From Emmonsiellopsis sp. PD_33 (lineage: Eukaryota > Ascomycota > Eurotiomycetes > Onygenales > Ajellomycetaceae), in NCBI GenBank assembly GCA_032988165.1, contig JANTQF010000143.1, positions 20,986 to 84,985 on the forward strand: a stretch of 64,000 bases of DNA, written 5' to 3'. Below are positions 35,601 to 48,231 of this stretch, in pieces. Made by a program: the position numbers and the translations under genes. Within the stretch, counting starts at the first letter, position 1; every line of letters starts with the position of its first letter. The notes under the pieces were generated by a model. That model made no database searches and was not told where the DNA came from. It saw nothing but the letters and a program-made list of their open reading frames with translations.

Positions 35601-36778
35601 ATGCTCGAGATTACACCCGAGCTGTAAGTTACTGAAATGCGGGAGTTGCTTTTTATGTTCCGTCCTTGTCACTAAAACTGTGGGTCTGAAATGCCGGTCG
35701 GCAGTTGTTGGACTCTCAGCCTTTAGGGCTAGTATCTCCCAACTACGGAGTAGTGCGGTGGGAGGTTGAGGCTGGAGAATTTCCCTGCGTATTAGTAAAA
35801 GACGAGTCGCAGTTGGATAAGTCCTATTGTTGGATAGGGCGATTCATCGAAAGTCGTTTGTTCAAAGGCACATTATCATCAGGGATATTTGGCGGGAAGA
35901 GCTTCCGGAGCTTGCTCTAATTAAACGTGTGCTTCGTATTTGAGAGCAAAAATGGAGGACCGCTCGAATTCGGCCGCTGTGAGCTGTCCGTCGCGGTGAC
36001 GGAATTTGGATGCCTGAAAGCACTGGGCCGTCAAGGATCCAATCGGTGTCGGGGATTGGGCTGGTGGCCGATGCACCAAGATAGCCCTGCACTATTTTTA
36101 TAAAGGGGACCAAGCTAGCGCGAAACCGGGTATTTCCGCGAGAGGGCGCGATCAAGACCAGTGATCTCAAGGAAGACAAATCGGCAGAGAATGCCATTCT
36201 TCCATCGGCGAAGGTTGATCATGATCAGTCATGAAGCACCCGTGGACGGAGAAGAAGTTGATATCCATCCCGATATCCGCCTAACCGCATGTGGCTAGCG
36301 CCGTCCTTGGCCTTCACCTCTGCCATTTTGCGGCGACGGCTTCAACCCAGAAAAAGAAAATAATGCCCTATCTCATATATGCTCCGCCGTGTTTCGTCTT
36401 CCTCTTGTGTGCGAGCCAGAGTGCTTAATCCTATCTTTGTAGCTTTCCGTGGCTGCGCGGTGGAATCCCAGCATGCTTTGGCGGAGTCCCTATTACTAAG
36501 CACCGCCCTTGTCCCTCTCCGCCCAACTCTGCCCGTCCGCGCCTCTCTGCTCGCCACAAGAGCTGAGCATTCCATTTTATTCGCTTCGATAGATCCCCCG
36601 CAAGCCCTCGTCTGTGCAGACGCTACCGTCGCTGCGTCCTGACCCCGTTGTTGCCCACCCTGCTACATGGCGATATCGTGACAGCCACCGTATAACGACC
36701 CCTCCCCCGTACCGGAGCCCAATTACCCCCGGAATCCCTCGTCGCACTGCATACCCCGCTGCTCTTGTGCCAAAAGCG
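32657..36778. other. 4.1-kb gene-free region right of the LINE and 5' flank of the Zn2Cys6 gene
   Basis: CpG is absent up to 32983, sparse to about 33700 and normal after that. Open frames are short and resemble no family. An imperfect direct repeat of about 27 bp (core ATTTCTTG(T/C)CAG...GGTCATGA-like) occurs near 35508 and 35566. From about 36300 the DNA becomes C-rich and leads into the transcription-factor leader. I see no second intact transposon. Confidence 0.5.
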
Positions 36779-39700
36779 ATGGATAGCTTTGGTGGAGGAG
36801 ACGCAGATGCTATGGGCTTTGAAATGCCGACAATGGCGAACCAGCCGCCGCAGATTTTTGGCGCATACAACCCCGATGGCTCTCCCGTTACGCCCTCTCT
36901 CCCCGGGCCCATATTTGCAGACGACCATTTGACTGGGAACTTGGATGAGAGCAATGATGCCAAGAGGCGGAGGATTGCAAGAGTATGTTGGGAACAAAAT
37001 ACGGATATTACGTTGTAGTTGGGTTTTGCTGATTGCTCGCGGCAGGCGTGTGATATGTGTAGGAAAAAGAAGATCAAATGCGACGGAAAGATGCCAAAAT
37101 GCTCCCACTGCATAAACTACAAGACAGAGTGTATATTCACCCAGGTCGAGAAGAAGCGGAACCCACCCAAAGGGTATGTTTATCGGCCCCACCCTTGTTC
37201 TTACTCCGACTAATCCTCTCGAACAGAGCAAAGTATATCGAAGGATTGGAAAACCGATTGGGCCGCATGGAATCATTACTGCGCCTTTCAGGGCTATTGT
37301 CGGAAACAGACTCCGGCAAAACAGATCTCGGGGCTCTTGAAAGACGACTGGCTGATAAGTCCACCATGCCAGGCACTCTATCGACCAAGACTTCAACTGC
37401 ATCGTTCGGCTTTAACCAGCCAAACCAACCTTCGCCTGCCAATTCGGCACCACATATAGACTCGCATGCCAGTCCCAAGACGCCAAACACTACACCAGAC
37501 TCTCAAAAGGAATCAGAGGCGGATTTGGATAACCTTTCAGACATGATGTGCTCCTTAGTCACTAACAATTGCGGAGAGACCCGATATATTGGTACCTGAC
37601 CTCATATGAACCCTGGTTTTCTGCTTGCGAACTAATAAAAATACCAGGATCGTCATCAGGATTCTCGATATTCTCCCCGAAAGGCATTCAATGGGTCAAC
37701 GAAAAAACGGGAGACTCTTCGTTTCAAGATATGATATCGTCCGCATATGTAGACGACAATAAATGGATATATTGGAAGCCGGAGATATTTAGCGACATAT
37801 TCGCCCGTCGTGTTTTCAAACCATTACCGCCCAAAGAAGAGGCAATGTCTCTCTTTAAGGATTACTTTGAGAATTTTAATTGCCTGTTTCCCCTATTTCA
37901 CGAACCCACCTTTATGCATCTGGTCGAACGCCAGTACTCTCGCGATCCGTACGAGGGTTCTGGCTGGTGGGCGAGTATCAACGTCACACTAGCCATAGCA
38001 CACAGGCTACGAGTCATGAGTAATCTAGTGCCACAGGAGGAAGATAAAAAGGCTTGGCTTTATTTAAAGAATGCTATGGGTGTCCTGACGGAATTGACTA
38101 TGCGCAATACTGACCTTCTGAGCGTCCAAGCGCTCCTTGGCATGGTGAGTTTGACTTGGGATCCGTTGACTCATTGAGAGGATATGATAAACATTAACCC
38201 CTCCCAGTCACTTTTCCTACAAGGGACGCCAAATCCACAACCCACGTTCTTCTTAGTCGCAGCTGCTATCCGTCTCTCCCACAGCATAGGGCTTCACAAG
38301 CGTGGATCAGGATTTGGGCTAAATCCCGTTGAGCTCGAACAGCGGAAGCGAGTGTTTTGGATCGCCTACCTACTAGACAAGGAGTACATATTCCTCATTT
38401 ACCGTGTTTTACTATGCGTTTGCTAATGATGCTTAGCATATGTCTTCGGTCGGGGCGACCCCCTGTCCAAGATGATGACGACATGAATGTTGAACTTCCT
38501 AGCGAGGATCCACCGGATAACATAGGTAACGTACCACTTGCTGATGGCAAGGGGAAAATAAATCTTTTCCGGACAATGTGCACATTTGCCACGATCGAGA
38601 GCAAGGTGTACAGGCAACTATATTCAACCAAGGCTTCACGTCAGTCAGACGGAGAGCTTCTCAATACGATAGGAGAACTTGACCGGGAACTTGAGGAGTG
38701 GAAGGATAGTATCCCTATTGATTTCCGACCTGAACATGAAATCAAAACTACCCACCGACCATTGATACTCCACATCGTCGTTCTCCACTTTTCCTACTAT
38801 AACTGTCTGACAACAATACACCGAATGTCCGTTCACCATGGTTACTGGACCAGCCGCTTATCAAATTATGCGATCCAAGGTCTCAACGCCAGACCATTGA
38901 ACCCCCGAGTATTTTCATCGGCTGTCCTCTGTGTCTCTGCTGCCCGGGCCTCGATTCACCTCATCAAATATATCCCCCAAGGGGATTTTGCTTGTGTTTG
39001 GTAAGGATATTTAAATTTGAGATACAATTTGTTGATACCCGACTTACTTTTGTGTGTCTAGGTTGATCCTTTATTTCCCGATCTCCTCGCTGGTCACCCT
39101 CTTCGCAAATATATTACAAAACCCTCAGGATGCTCGTGCACGCTCTGATGTCAAGTTGATGGGCCTTGTCGTCAATTTCCTTTCGATGCTTGTTGCGGAC
39201 GAATCCAATGGGAGCGTTAAGCGAATGCTTGGGGTCTGTTCAGAATTCGAACGAATTGCGAAGGTGGTATTGGATCGGGCTGAGAAGGAATCCCAGTCCA
39301 AACGCAAACGCAGAGCCGGTGGAGACGAAAACCACAATGTACCAACGCAGCGAAACGGTCCTAGTAATGGCCACTCTAAATCACCATCAGGTGGACGGCA
39401 AAATGCCACTCCCAGAGCACCCTCATTCTCAAGGGGCTTCCAAGGGAGTACAGAGCAGCCAACGAACCATGTCAGCCACGATTATTTTATGCCTGAGGCC
39501 AACTCACAACACCATAATTCAACCCCAACATGCGTCGCAGATCCATCATCAACGTCGACGACACCTACCACGACGACGGCGGCCACATCAGCAACAGGTG
39601 GGATGAGGTTTGGACCTGCCTATGACCAAGAATTTGGCGACCTTTTGCCCCCGGATCCTACAAACCCGGGTGGATTTACTAGCGGACCGTCATATTCCCA

Positions 39701-39851
39701 TGCGGAATCGATGCCTATTGATCTCTCATCATTTCAGCAACCGTTTGTACCCCAGGAACTGTGGCAGATGCCGATGACATTGGAATGGGATTGGGCGGAG
39801 ATGGCCAACGGCTTCCCCTACCCGAATGGCGACGAACAGCATCCGGGATAA
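36779..39851 (+). CDS. Zn2Cys6 fungal transcription factor
   Basis: Seven exons, 36779-36982, 37046-37173, 37227-37591, 37648-38144, 38208-38383, 38437-39000 and 39062-39851, encode 907 aa. The DNA-binding cluster has Cys at 70, 73, 80, 87, 90 and 97 (CX2CX6CX6CX2CX6C) and is followed by a basic linker and a short coiled coil (YIEGLENRLGRMESLL). The fungal-specific regulatory domain (Fungal_trans) spans about residues 260-560, with FNCLFPLFHEPTFMHLVE and HSIGLHKRG and the DICLRSGRPP box restored by splicing. The C-terminus is a long Ser/Pro/Thr-rich tail with Asn/His/Gln runs, likely an activation region. Its target pathway cannot be read from the sequence. The start ATG lies in exon 1, which carries no other domain; an upstream in-frame start cannot be excluded. 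Confidence 0.92.
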
Positions 39852-40465
39852 TTCGGGGTACATAACCATCCCTTATTGCTATTTATGAATGGATCCCGCG
39901 GGACCCAAGAGTGGAGAATTAATACACCAGGACGGAGAGGTTTATGAGAAAGACGACGGGGAGTTTGGGGCTATTGTGTAATTCGGTTTATGGTGTCCAG
40001 GAAATCCTTCTGCTACTATTTTCCACGGAGGAGGATATTTTGTTGTCATACCCACTCATCTCTGCCTTGTAAAAAGCAGACTCGGACATCTTCTACATGT
40101 ATATTTAAACTTAATTAAAGAAGGGCTGTTGTTCAGTAAATTTCAAATCGTCGCTGAAGTTGCTAGACGCTTCCGTGGTACGGGCGGCTGAGTCAGCATC
40201 CTTGAAAATTCGGCGGCGGAATTCGGCCAGCATCAACGACGTCGACGCCGGAGCCTCCAGGCAAGCAAACAGCTGCTCTCCAACCAAGCGCCTGGGATTC
40301 GACTGTATCCCTTTCCTACCGCCTTTCCTCTCTTCTTATCTTAACCAGCGAAGGGGCGCTCCTATGGGTCCATTACGCGTTGCCTTCTCTTGAGTGTCAA
40401 TCCTCCGTCCTCGCTTTCCGCACACTCCCTCCTCCACCGCCGCGGCCATCTTCCTCACCTCGACA
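39852..40465. promoter_or_regulatory. intergenic: regulator 3' flank and m-AAA protease promoter
   Basis: A 614-bp gap between two + genes. It is AT-rich in the left part and C/T-rich before the m-AAA start. No gene and no named site. Confidence 0.45.
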
Positions 40466-43278
40466 ATGGCCGCTCTCATTCGACGGCCAGGCTATCTTGC
40501 TCAATATCCGAGGTGTATAGTGGAGCGATCTATATCCTTGCGATGCTCGTCCTATTCGCCGCTTCAATCCCGCGTTCCCTTCGTCCTCAACCACCGACAG
40601 TCCCGCGCATACAGGCCGTCGCCTCCTAACAATGCTAGAAATTCGGGAGCTGGGAAATCTAGTCCACCGCCGCCCCAGCGTCCGAGGAATAATAGCGGTG
40701 GTGACAATGGCAAAAAACCCGAGTACCGCGCCACGCCAGAAGAAATTGCGATGCTCGATAGACTTCTTGCAAGAGCGCAGAAGGGATTCCTTCCAACAGT
40801 GCTACAGGACGTCATCGATATCGTGGAAGTGTTTAAAAAGTACGGGCTGCCGGCTGATGTCAAAGCGCTTCTAACAGAAATCGATAAGAAGGAGACACTT
40901 TCAATTGCCGACCATGCCAAAATCTTCCGTCTTATCTTTCACAATAGGACTCTTATTGCGCACGGACTTAAGAACAGGTATTCTGCTAAAGACGATGGTA
41001 ATCTAATCAATAAACTTGATCGGATGGAGCAGGAAAACATTAAACAGCAGCAGGACGGCACGAGCTTGAAGGATGAAAAGAAGGGGTCTGAGGAAGAGCA
41101 AGGACAGAAACAAAAGGAGGAACCGAAGCAGGAACAGAAGGAAGAACAGAAGGAGGAACAGAAGAAGGACGATAAACAGGGGGGACCTAAATTCGACCCC
41201 AACATGCAGGTGTTCAAATTGAAGTTCGACCCGACTACATTTTTGATCGGCGTCTTCCTCTCCTACTACATGTATCGCAGCGTTGTTCCCGGCGAATCCA
41301 CCCGAAATATTACATGGCAGGAGTTCCAAACTACCTTCCTCAGCAAGGGCCTTGTGTCGAAGTTGGTCGTTCTGAACAACAAGAAAGTCAAAGTGGAGCT
41401 CCATCGTGAAGCCGTTGCCAGCGTATACCCCGAGTCCCCCGCCGTACAACCGAATTTCTTCTACGTATTTTCGATAGGCTCTGTGGAGGCCTTCGAGAAC
41501 AAACTGGAGAACGCTCAACGGGAACTAGGAATACCAAGTAATGAACGTATTCCGGTCGAATACACAGAGGAAGTCCCATGGGGTGCGACAATCCTCAGTT
41601 TTGCTCCCACCTTGCTGCTTTTTGGAGGACTGTTCTGGCTTTCGAGACGGTCGGGTGGTGCCGGCGGATCGAGTGGCATATTTGGCATGGGCAAGAGTCG
41701 TGCTAAGAGATTCAACCATGAATCCGATATCAAGACGAAATTTGCCGATGTCGCTGGTATGGATGAGGCTAAACTCGAGATCATGGAATTCGTCAGCTTC
41801 CTAAAGAAACCGGAGCAGTTCCAACGCCTTGGTGCCAAGATTCCCAGAGGTGCTATCTTGTCCGGTCCACCGGGTACCGGTAAGACCCTGCTTGCCAAAG
41901 CTACAGCTGGCGAGTCCGCCGTGCCATTCTTCAGTGTGAGCGGTTCTGAATTCGTGGAGATGTTCGTCGGTGTCGGTCCCTCTCGAGTCCGTGATCTATT
42001 TGCCACCGCCCGGAAAAACACCCCTTGTATTATATTCATTGACGAAATTGACGCTATTGGAAAATCGAGATCGAAAAATAACTATGGTGGCGGAAACGAT
42101 GAACGGGAAAGCACGCTTAACCAGATCCTGACGGAAATGGACGGTTTCAATACCTCTGAGCAAGTTGTTGTTCTGGCTGGTACAAATAGACCGGATATTC
42201 TCGACAAGGCACTTATGCGGCCTGGACGGTTCGACCGACATATTGCGATTGATCGACCAACCATGGATGGACGAAAACAGATCTTCGGAGTCCATTTGAA
42301 GAGAATCGTCACCAAGGTCGATTTGGAGTACTTGAAGGGTAGATTGGCTGCCTTGACCCCCGGATTTTCGGGTGCTGATATTGCCAACTGTGTCAATGAG
42401 GCCGCTTTAGTTGGTAAGTAATTGATTGCGATCAATTTTGGCCACGTAATAATCTAACATTTATTCTAGCTGCCCGCGCTCGAGCCGACCAGGTCGAAAT
42501 GATTCATTTTGAACAAGCCATTGAGCGTGTCATCGGTGGTTTGGAAAAGAAATCCCTGGTACTTTCGCCAGAGGAGAAACGCACAGTCGCCTACCATGAA
42601 GCCGGCCACGCCATTTGCGGCTGGTACTTTAAGTATGCTGATCCCCTCCTAAAGGTCTCGATCATCCCCCGCGGCCAGGGTGCCCTTGGCTACGCCCAAT
42701 ATCTCCCAGCACAAGGCGACACCTATCTCATGAACTCCCACCAACTCATGGACCGCATGGCCATGACTCTCGGCGGCCGCATCAGCGAGGAACTCCACTT
42801 CGACACCGTCACCAGCGGTGCCAGCGACGACTTCAACAAAGTGACCCGTATGGCCAGCGCCATGGTAACCAAGTGGGGCATGTCCCCCAAAATCGGCCAT
42901 CTGTACTTCGAAGAAGACCAGCAACAGTTCCAGAAACCCTTCTCGGAAGAAACGGCCCGAAATATCGATTCGGAAGTCCGCCGTATCGTCGACGAGGCGT
43001 ACGCCAAGTGCCGCGAGCTGCTAACAGAGAAGAAGAGGGAGGTCGGTATCGTTGCTGAGGAGCTGTTGTCCAAGGAGGTCCTCAGCCGTGACGACCTGAT
43101 CAGATTACTCGGGCCCCGACCGTTCCCTGAATCGGGAGAGTTTGCCAAGTACTTTGATGGCGCCGGTGGGAAGGGAACGATTGCACCACCACCACCTGCT
43201 TCAGAGACGTTAACGGAGAAGGCATCTGAGGATCAGGTGGAAGGAAAGGATGGTCAACAGCCACAGCCATCAACATAG
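40466..43278 (+). CDS. mitochondrial inner-membrane m-AAA protease subunit (Yta12/Afg3 type)
   Basis: Two exons, 40466-42413 and 42470-43278, encode 918 aa. The protein is an ATP-driven metalloprotease of the mitochondrial inner membrane, active on the matrix side in protein turnover and maturation. An Arg/Ser-rich presequence is followed by a Pro-rich linker and a Lys/Glu/Gln-rich charged stretch (about 190-250). Two transmembrane helices (near FLIGVFLSYYMY and ILSFAPTLLLFGGLFWL) flank an intermembrane FtsH_ext domain. The AAA module has Walker A GPPGTGKT (about residue 467), Walker B IIFIDEIDAIG, and the second region of homology with RPGRFDRH. The zinc site HEAGH is at about 692-696. Whether it is Yta10 or Yta12 was not resolved. 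The ATG at 40466 is the first in this frame. Confidence 0.93.
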
Positions 43279-44431
43279 TTTTCTTGAAATGGGAGCGAAA
43301 TCTTTTTTTTTGTGATATTTTTTTTCATTTAATTTGTCTGTTGTTCTAGAGGTTCTTTTTTTTAAAGCATCGCCATATCATATTCTCCCCTTGTTCCTTT
43401 TTTCTCCCCTATGTATATTATTGTTATTGTTTTAAATTATATTAACTACTGTATTGTATGACCTTCCCCCTACTATGTTTGTCTGCGCTGTGCTGTGCTA
43501 TACAAAATTGCTTATATTGTTTTGGCATATCAATCCCACCCCACCCATCCCCTAAGGGTACTTACTACAGCCCTACTGCTGTTTGCAGATAACAAACTAT
43601 CCTCCCCATTTCCTTTGTCTTTGCTGTTTTCTTTTATTAGTTGTGCCAGGGGTTAGACTTCCTTTCCCAGCACCACCTATGAAAATCTCCACATACCAAT
43701 CTATCTACTTCTCACCTCTTTGTATACTACTAAATCAATGTTTTTGTTACTCTTTTCTTTGTTCTTTTCTCTTCGTTTCCCTTCCCTTCAACAAAAAAAA
43801 ATATCAGCTTACCTTGTTTCGACGGGAAATAGAGGAAAACCAAAGAATGTACGTACAAAAAAAATATAATATATCCAACTCGAAAAATTCCGAGAGACAG
43901 TAAGGCGAGGGAGGGGGTCTCTTTATTATCTCTTCACCTTCAAGACAGTGGCAAAAGAAAATGGATTTGTGCATTTAATACAAGTCAGAACTCGTTCATA
44001 TAGAGATTGATATCAAGACTCGATCTTGAAGTATTTGATGCAGTGTAGAAATCTACCAATACGTTCTTATATTTCGTATCATCTTTTTTTCTGTCTATTT
44101 CTTTTTAATAGATAATAGCAATCGCACAGATAAAATCAGTTCGGGGGAAAGTTATCCGTAGGGTGTGACAATTGGGATGTGGGTGATCAGTGTTTCAAAA
44201 GGATAAAAAAGGGAGATTTGAAATGAATGGAGTATTAATGGAAATATTGAAGATGAAGATGAAAATAAGGCATGAAGTATATGGAGAAAATATTATTAAC
44301 TAGATATTTGGGTGGCGAAGATAGACAATTTAGGGTATGAGGAATGCGAAAGGGATTAGGATAATAAAAAAAAATCCAAGGTAGAGTGATGAGAGAAGCC
44401 GGACGTCTGGAAAAAATCCTCTTGGTTTCCT
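43279..44431. other. convergent 3' region with T-rich tracts
   Basis: A 1.15-kb spacer between convergent stop codons. It has T8-T9 runs near 43300-43360, AT-rich DNA throughout, and no coding potential. It is longer than needed for two 3' UTRs, but I see nothing else in it. Confidence 0.5.
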
Positions 44432-45652
44432 CTATTTCTTCTTCTTCTCAGCAGTCTTTGATTTGGACGGTTGCTCCTGCTTCTTCGCCGAGCCGTCAGT
44501 GCTCGACGACGCATCATTATCAGAACTTCCGCCGCGCGGCTCGACGCCCAGTCGAGGAATAAACTTGCCAACACGGAGCTGATATTGTTTATAATCCGGA
44601 TACTTCCCCGCGGTTATGCTTTCCGTAAGCATTGTGCTTCCTTGGAAAAGGATGACATAACATAACGCTCCGATCCCTGCCCAGTGGTAATATTGCTGGC
44701 TCTTGATACACGACCACTGGTAGAGTGTGAGCCAGACAGCCTGTTCAGCAGCAAAATTAGGATGGCGACACCATGCCCACAGCCCCGAAACGACGAATCC
44801 CCGATCCAGATCGTCGCTTGTATATGTATCCTTGTATTCGGGGGGAACACGGGCGATTTGTTGATAGGCCTTTTTGGCTTTTTGGAATTTCCATTGTTGT
44901 TGATCAGCGAGGGTCTCGATGAAGATGAAGAAGACGATTATGGGGGGGAAGATGAAGTCGATTGGTTGGAATCGCGAGGCGTTGGGGATCGTGCTTAGAA
45001 GAACGAAGAGGTAGGTAGGGGCGGTGATGAGGACTAGGAGAATCGATTGGATAAGGGAGATGAAAGTGGCGTTGAAGAGGAAGAAGAGGAATGGGTTGTT
45101 GACTTTATCGTGGACGATGACCCAGCGGTAGTCTTCGGATCCAATATTGTAGCCACCCTTTCGCCAGTAGTTGTAGGTCAGTCGAATCTGGCAGAGGATG
45201 ATGTTAGTTCAAGAGCTACGAAATTTGTTTTCTTCCTCGAGGTAGATAGCGGAAGAGAAAGGCATGATAAGTAAAGACACAAATTATCTTACCCCCCAGA
45301 TAGCGCTAAGTGCACAGATCGTATCCAAATTGCCAGTTGGTAACTGGTGCAAACGAGACCATATTGTGAAATGCGCGTTGTAAACAATGGGAAGGATACT
45401 CCAACAGCGATCGACCTGGGAGTAGTTCCTGTTTACCTCCGACACGATCAGAAATACCGGGGCAAGAAACAATGCAAAAGCAACGGCTGTAACGAAGGGA
45501 TTTGTGGTGACATAGACGTTCTTGAGAGCTTCAATGTCGGTGCCGCTCTCGATCAGCCTCGAAGGGAGGGACGTGAGTTGGGGCAAGAAGGCCAGAACTG
45601 TGAGGGAGAAATCTGTGCAATCGGCTGCCGCATGTACAGCTGGTAAAGCCAT
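44432..45652 (-). CDS. DUF1295 (steroid-reductase-like) multi-pass membrane protein
   Basis: Minus strand, exons 45652-45293 and 45187-44432, encoding 371 aa. Six or so hydrophobic helices precede a C-terminal segment with RGFVVSGLWAWCRHPNFAAEQAVW and a YPDYKQYQ motif. This is the signature of the DUF1295 / steroid 5-alpha-reductase C-terminal fold, in which the conserved Arg-His-Pro-Asn lies near a nicotinamide cofactor. Fungal members of this subgroup lack a confirmed substrate. The C-terminal 45 residues are a charged Ser/Lys-rich tail ending in a Lys run. Exon 2 has no internal ATG before LTESITAG, so naive frame searches would miss most of it. It is divergent from TOP3, with 299 bp between the ATGs. 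Confidence 0.88.
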
Positions 45653-45951
45653 GGCGAAGGATGGTTCCCCTGGTGGAATGGTCTTCGTCGCAACAACAAC
45701 GTCGAAGATGGATGATGTGATGGTGGTTTGAGGTGGAAGTTGGGGGCGAATTAAAGTGTGGTCCGTGCAGTCTTGGCATGGGGTCGGATTAAGCTTAACG
45801 CGTCGACGCGACCTCGTGGCAAGAGCCGCATTGGATAGACGTCACCCGGGAAATGTTTTGATATTCCAGGTCGAAATGGCCGCGGGGGATAACCAACGGT
45901 CATGACACGCAGATAAGCTTCATCGTTCTGATCTGATCCCCGTTGCTGCAG
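45653..45951. promoter_or_regulatory. divergent promoter of the DUF1295 gene and TOP3
   Basis: Only 299 bp separate the two ATGs, so the two promoters must be compact or shared. ACGCGTCGACGCG near 45798 contains MluI-box-like ACGCGT (MCB core) and its near mirror GACGCG. In yeasts ACGCGT marks S-phase genes, which would suit TOP3; this link is inference. Confidence 0.5.
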
Positions 45952-48231
45952 ATGGCTCGCCAGATTTTGTGCGTGGCGGAGAAGCCTGCAATCGCCAAGT
46001 CAGTTGCTGGGCATCTTTCAGGCGGCTCGTTCCGCACGGTAAGCTCTTGGTCCTTTAACTAGGAGAGGGAATAGAGACATGTGCTGATAATTGATGTTGG
46101 AAATTCATCATAGAGAGCGGTCAACGGGACCCCCTATGTTAAAAACTATGAGTTTGACTTCACATTCTCCCCGCCCTGGGGCGCCTGTTCGGTGACAATG
46201 ACCAGCGTCATTGGACATTTGACAGCCCTAGACTTCGAGTCACAGTACAGAGGCTGGAATTCATGTCCGCCAGGAAGACTTTTTGAGGCCCCTGTGTTGG
46301 ATACTGTTGCAAAAGTTAGTTTTCTACCCCTCACACCAGCCCCTTGTCTGAAACTCGAAATTTAACAAGAACTCCAGGATAAACAAACTATCGCTGAGAA
46401 CATCCAAAATTTGGCTAGCTACTCCAGAGCCATATTTATTTGGACTGATTGTGATCGGGAAGGGGAGCATATTGGCACAGAAGTACGATACCAGGCCAAA
46501 AAGGGAAATCCAAGGATAGAGGTGAAAAGGGCGAGGTTTAGCAATACAGAGAGAGCGTTAGTTAACAACTTGCGTTTGCCATGTGGGAATGCAAAATACT
46601 AACAGCTTATTAGACATGTTTTGCAGGCTGCTGCAAATCCTATAGAGCTGGACGAATGCCAGGCGAACGCGGTAGCCGCGCGAATTGAACTAGATTTGAG
46701 GATAGGGGCTGCTTTCACCAGATTACAGACTCTCCAACTCAAGTCATTAGGAGGTGTTTTAGAGGATAGGGTTATCAGCTATGGTAATTATGCTCCTTTA
46801 TATTTCGGATTGCTCGGCTTGTCTGACAATTTCCAGGATCCTGTCAATTTCCTACATTGGGTTTTGTGGTGGATAGATATTTCCGAGTAAAGAACTTCAA
46901 GCCGGAAACATTCTGGTCTATCAAAGTGTCTCATGTCCGCGATGGCAAGACTGTCAACTTTCTGTGGCGGAGAGTCCATCTTTTCGACAGAGCTGCCGTG
47001 ACCATTCTATTCGAACGGTGCTTAACGGCCAAAACTGCAAAGGTCACAAAAGTGAATAAAAAGCCAACGAGTAAATGGCGCCCGCTGCCTCTGACAACCG
47101 TGGACCTGCAGATGATGGGAAGTAAGTACCTTAGAATGGACAGTCAGAAAGTCATGAGGGTGCGTTCAAAATTTCCTAGACTACATAGCATATTGCTGAC
47201 ACGATTTAGGTCGCAGAAGCTCTATATACTAAGGGTTTCATCAGCTACCCACGTACCGAAACTGACCAATTCGACAAAGGCATCGACCTTAAAAAGCTAG
47301 TCGAAAAACAAATCCCCAGCGGAGCCTGGGGCCAATATGCTCAACAGTTCGTACCCATGAATTTCTTAACCCACAACAAACAAACTAACACCCCCCCCCT
47401 CCCCCCAGCCTAATGAACGGCGCCTTCACCCAACCCCGCTCAGGCCGACACAACGACCAAGCCCACCCCCCCATCCACCCCGTAATCTACGCGGCCCCCA
47501 CCGTCCTCACCGACGACGAAAAGCGCGTCTACGAATTCGTCACCCGACGCTTCCTCGCCTGCTGCTCCGCCGACGCCAAAGGCGAAGCCACCGAAATCGA
47601 GCTAAAATACAGCGACGAAACATTCCACACCAACGGCCTCCGCGTCCTCGAACGCAACTACCTAGACGTCTACGTCTACGACAAATGGGAATCCAGCCAG
47701 GAAATCCCCCCCTTTACCGTTGGCGAGGTGTTCGAGCCCACCGAGGCCAAAATTACAGACGGCAAGACCGTTGCGCCGGGCTATCTGACCGAGCCTGAAC
47801 TGATCGGGCTCATGGATGCGAATGGCATCGGCACCGACGCCACCATGGCAGAACATATTGCGAGAATCAAAGATCGGGAGTACGTCGCTACGCGACCTCG
47901 CGGCGGCGGCGGTAGCGGTAGGGGTAGGGGTAGGGGGGCCAGTAATAATGCCGTGCTGGAATTCATCCCGACGCACCTTGGCGTTGCGCTCGTTGAGGGC
48001 TACGATAATGTCGTGAGCGGGCTGCCGGATAGTCCGAGTTTGAGCAAGCCGTTTCTGCGCAAGGAGATGGAGTTGCGGATGCGGGAGATTTGTGCGGGGA
48101 CGAAGACGAGGAGGGAGGTGGTTAGTGAGAGTCTGCAGATGTATAGGGAGGTTTTTGTGCAGACGCAGCAGCGGATTGAGGTTTTGAAGGCGGCGTGTAG
48201 GAAGTATATTTTTGAGGAGGGGGGGAGGTAG
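45952..48231 (+). CDS. TOP3: DNA topoisomerase III
   Basis: Seven exons, 45952-46038, 46114-46314, 46378-46556, 46614-46783, 46837-47159, 47210-47346 and 47409-48231, encode 639 aa. Top3 is the type IA enzyme that acts with a RecQ helicase and Rmi1 to dissolve recombination intermediates. The Toprim domain starts at MARQILCVAEKPAIAKSVAGHL and includes IFIWTDCDREGEHIG, with the acidic metal triad. The catalytic tyrosine is in GFISYPRTETDQF (Tyr333), placed right after the exon 5/6 junction. A Gly/Arg-rich loop (RPRGGGGSGRGRGRG) interrupts the core near residue 535. There is no C-terminal GRF zinc tail. A consensus donor, GTAAGTA, inside exon 5 (47121) must be skipped, since the frame through it encodes the conserved LRMDSQKVM. 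Confidence 0.95.
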
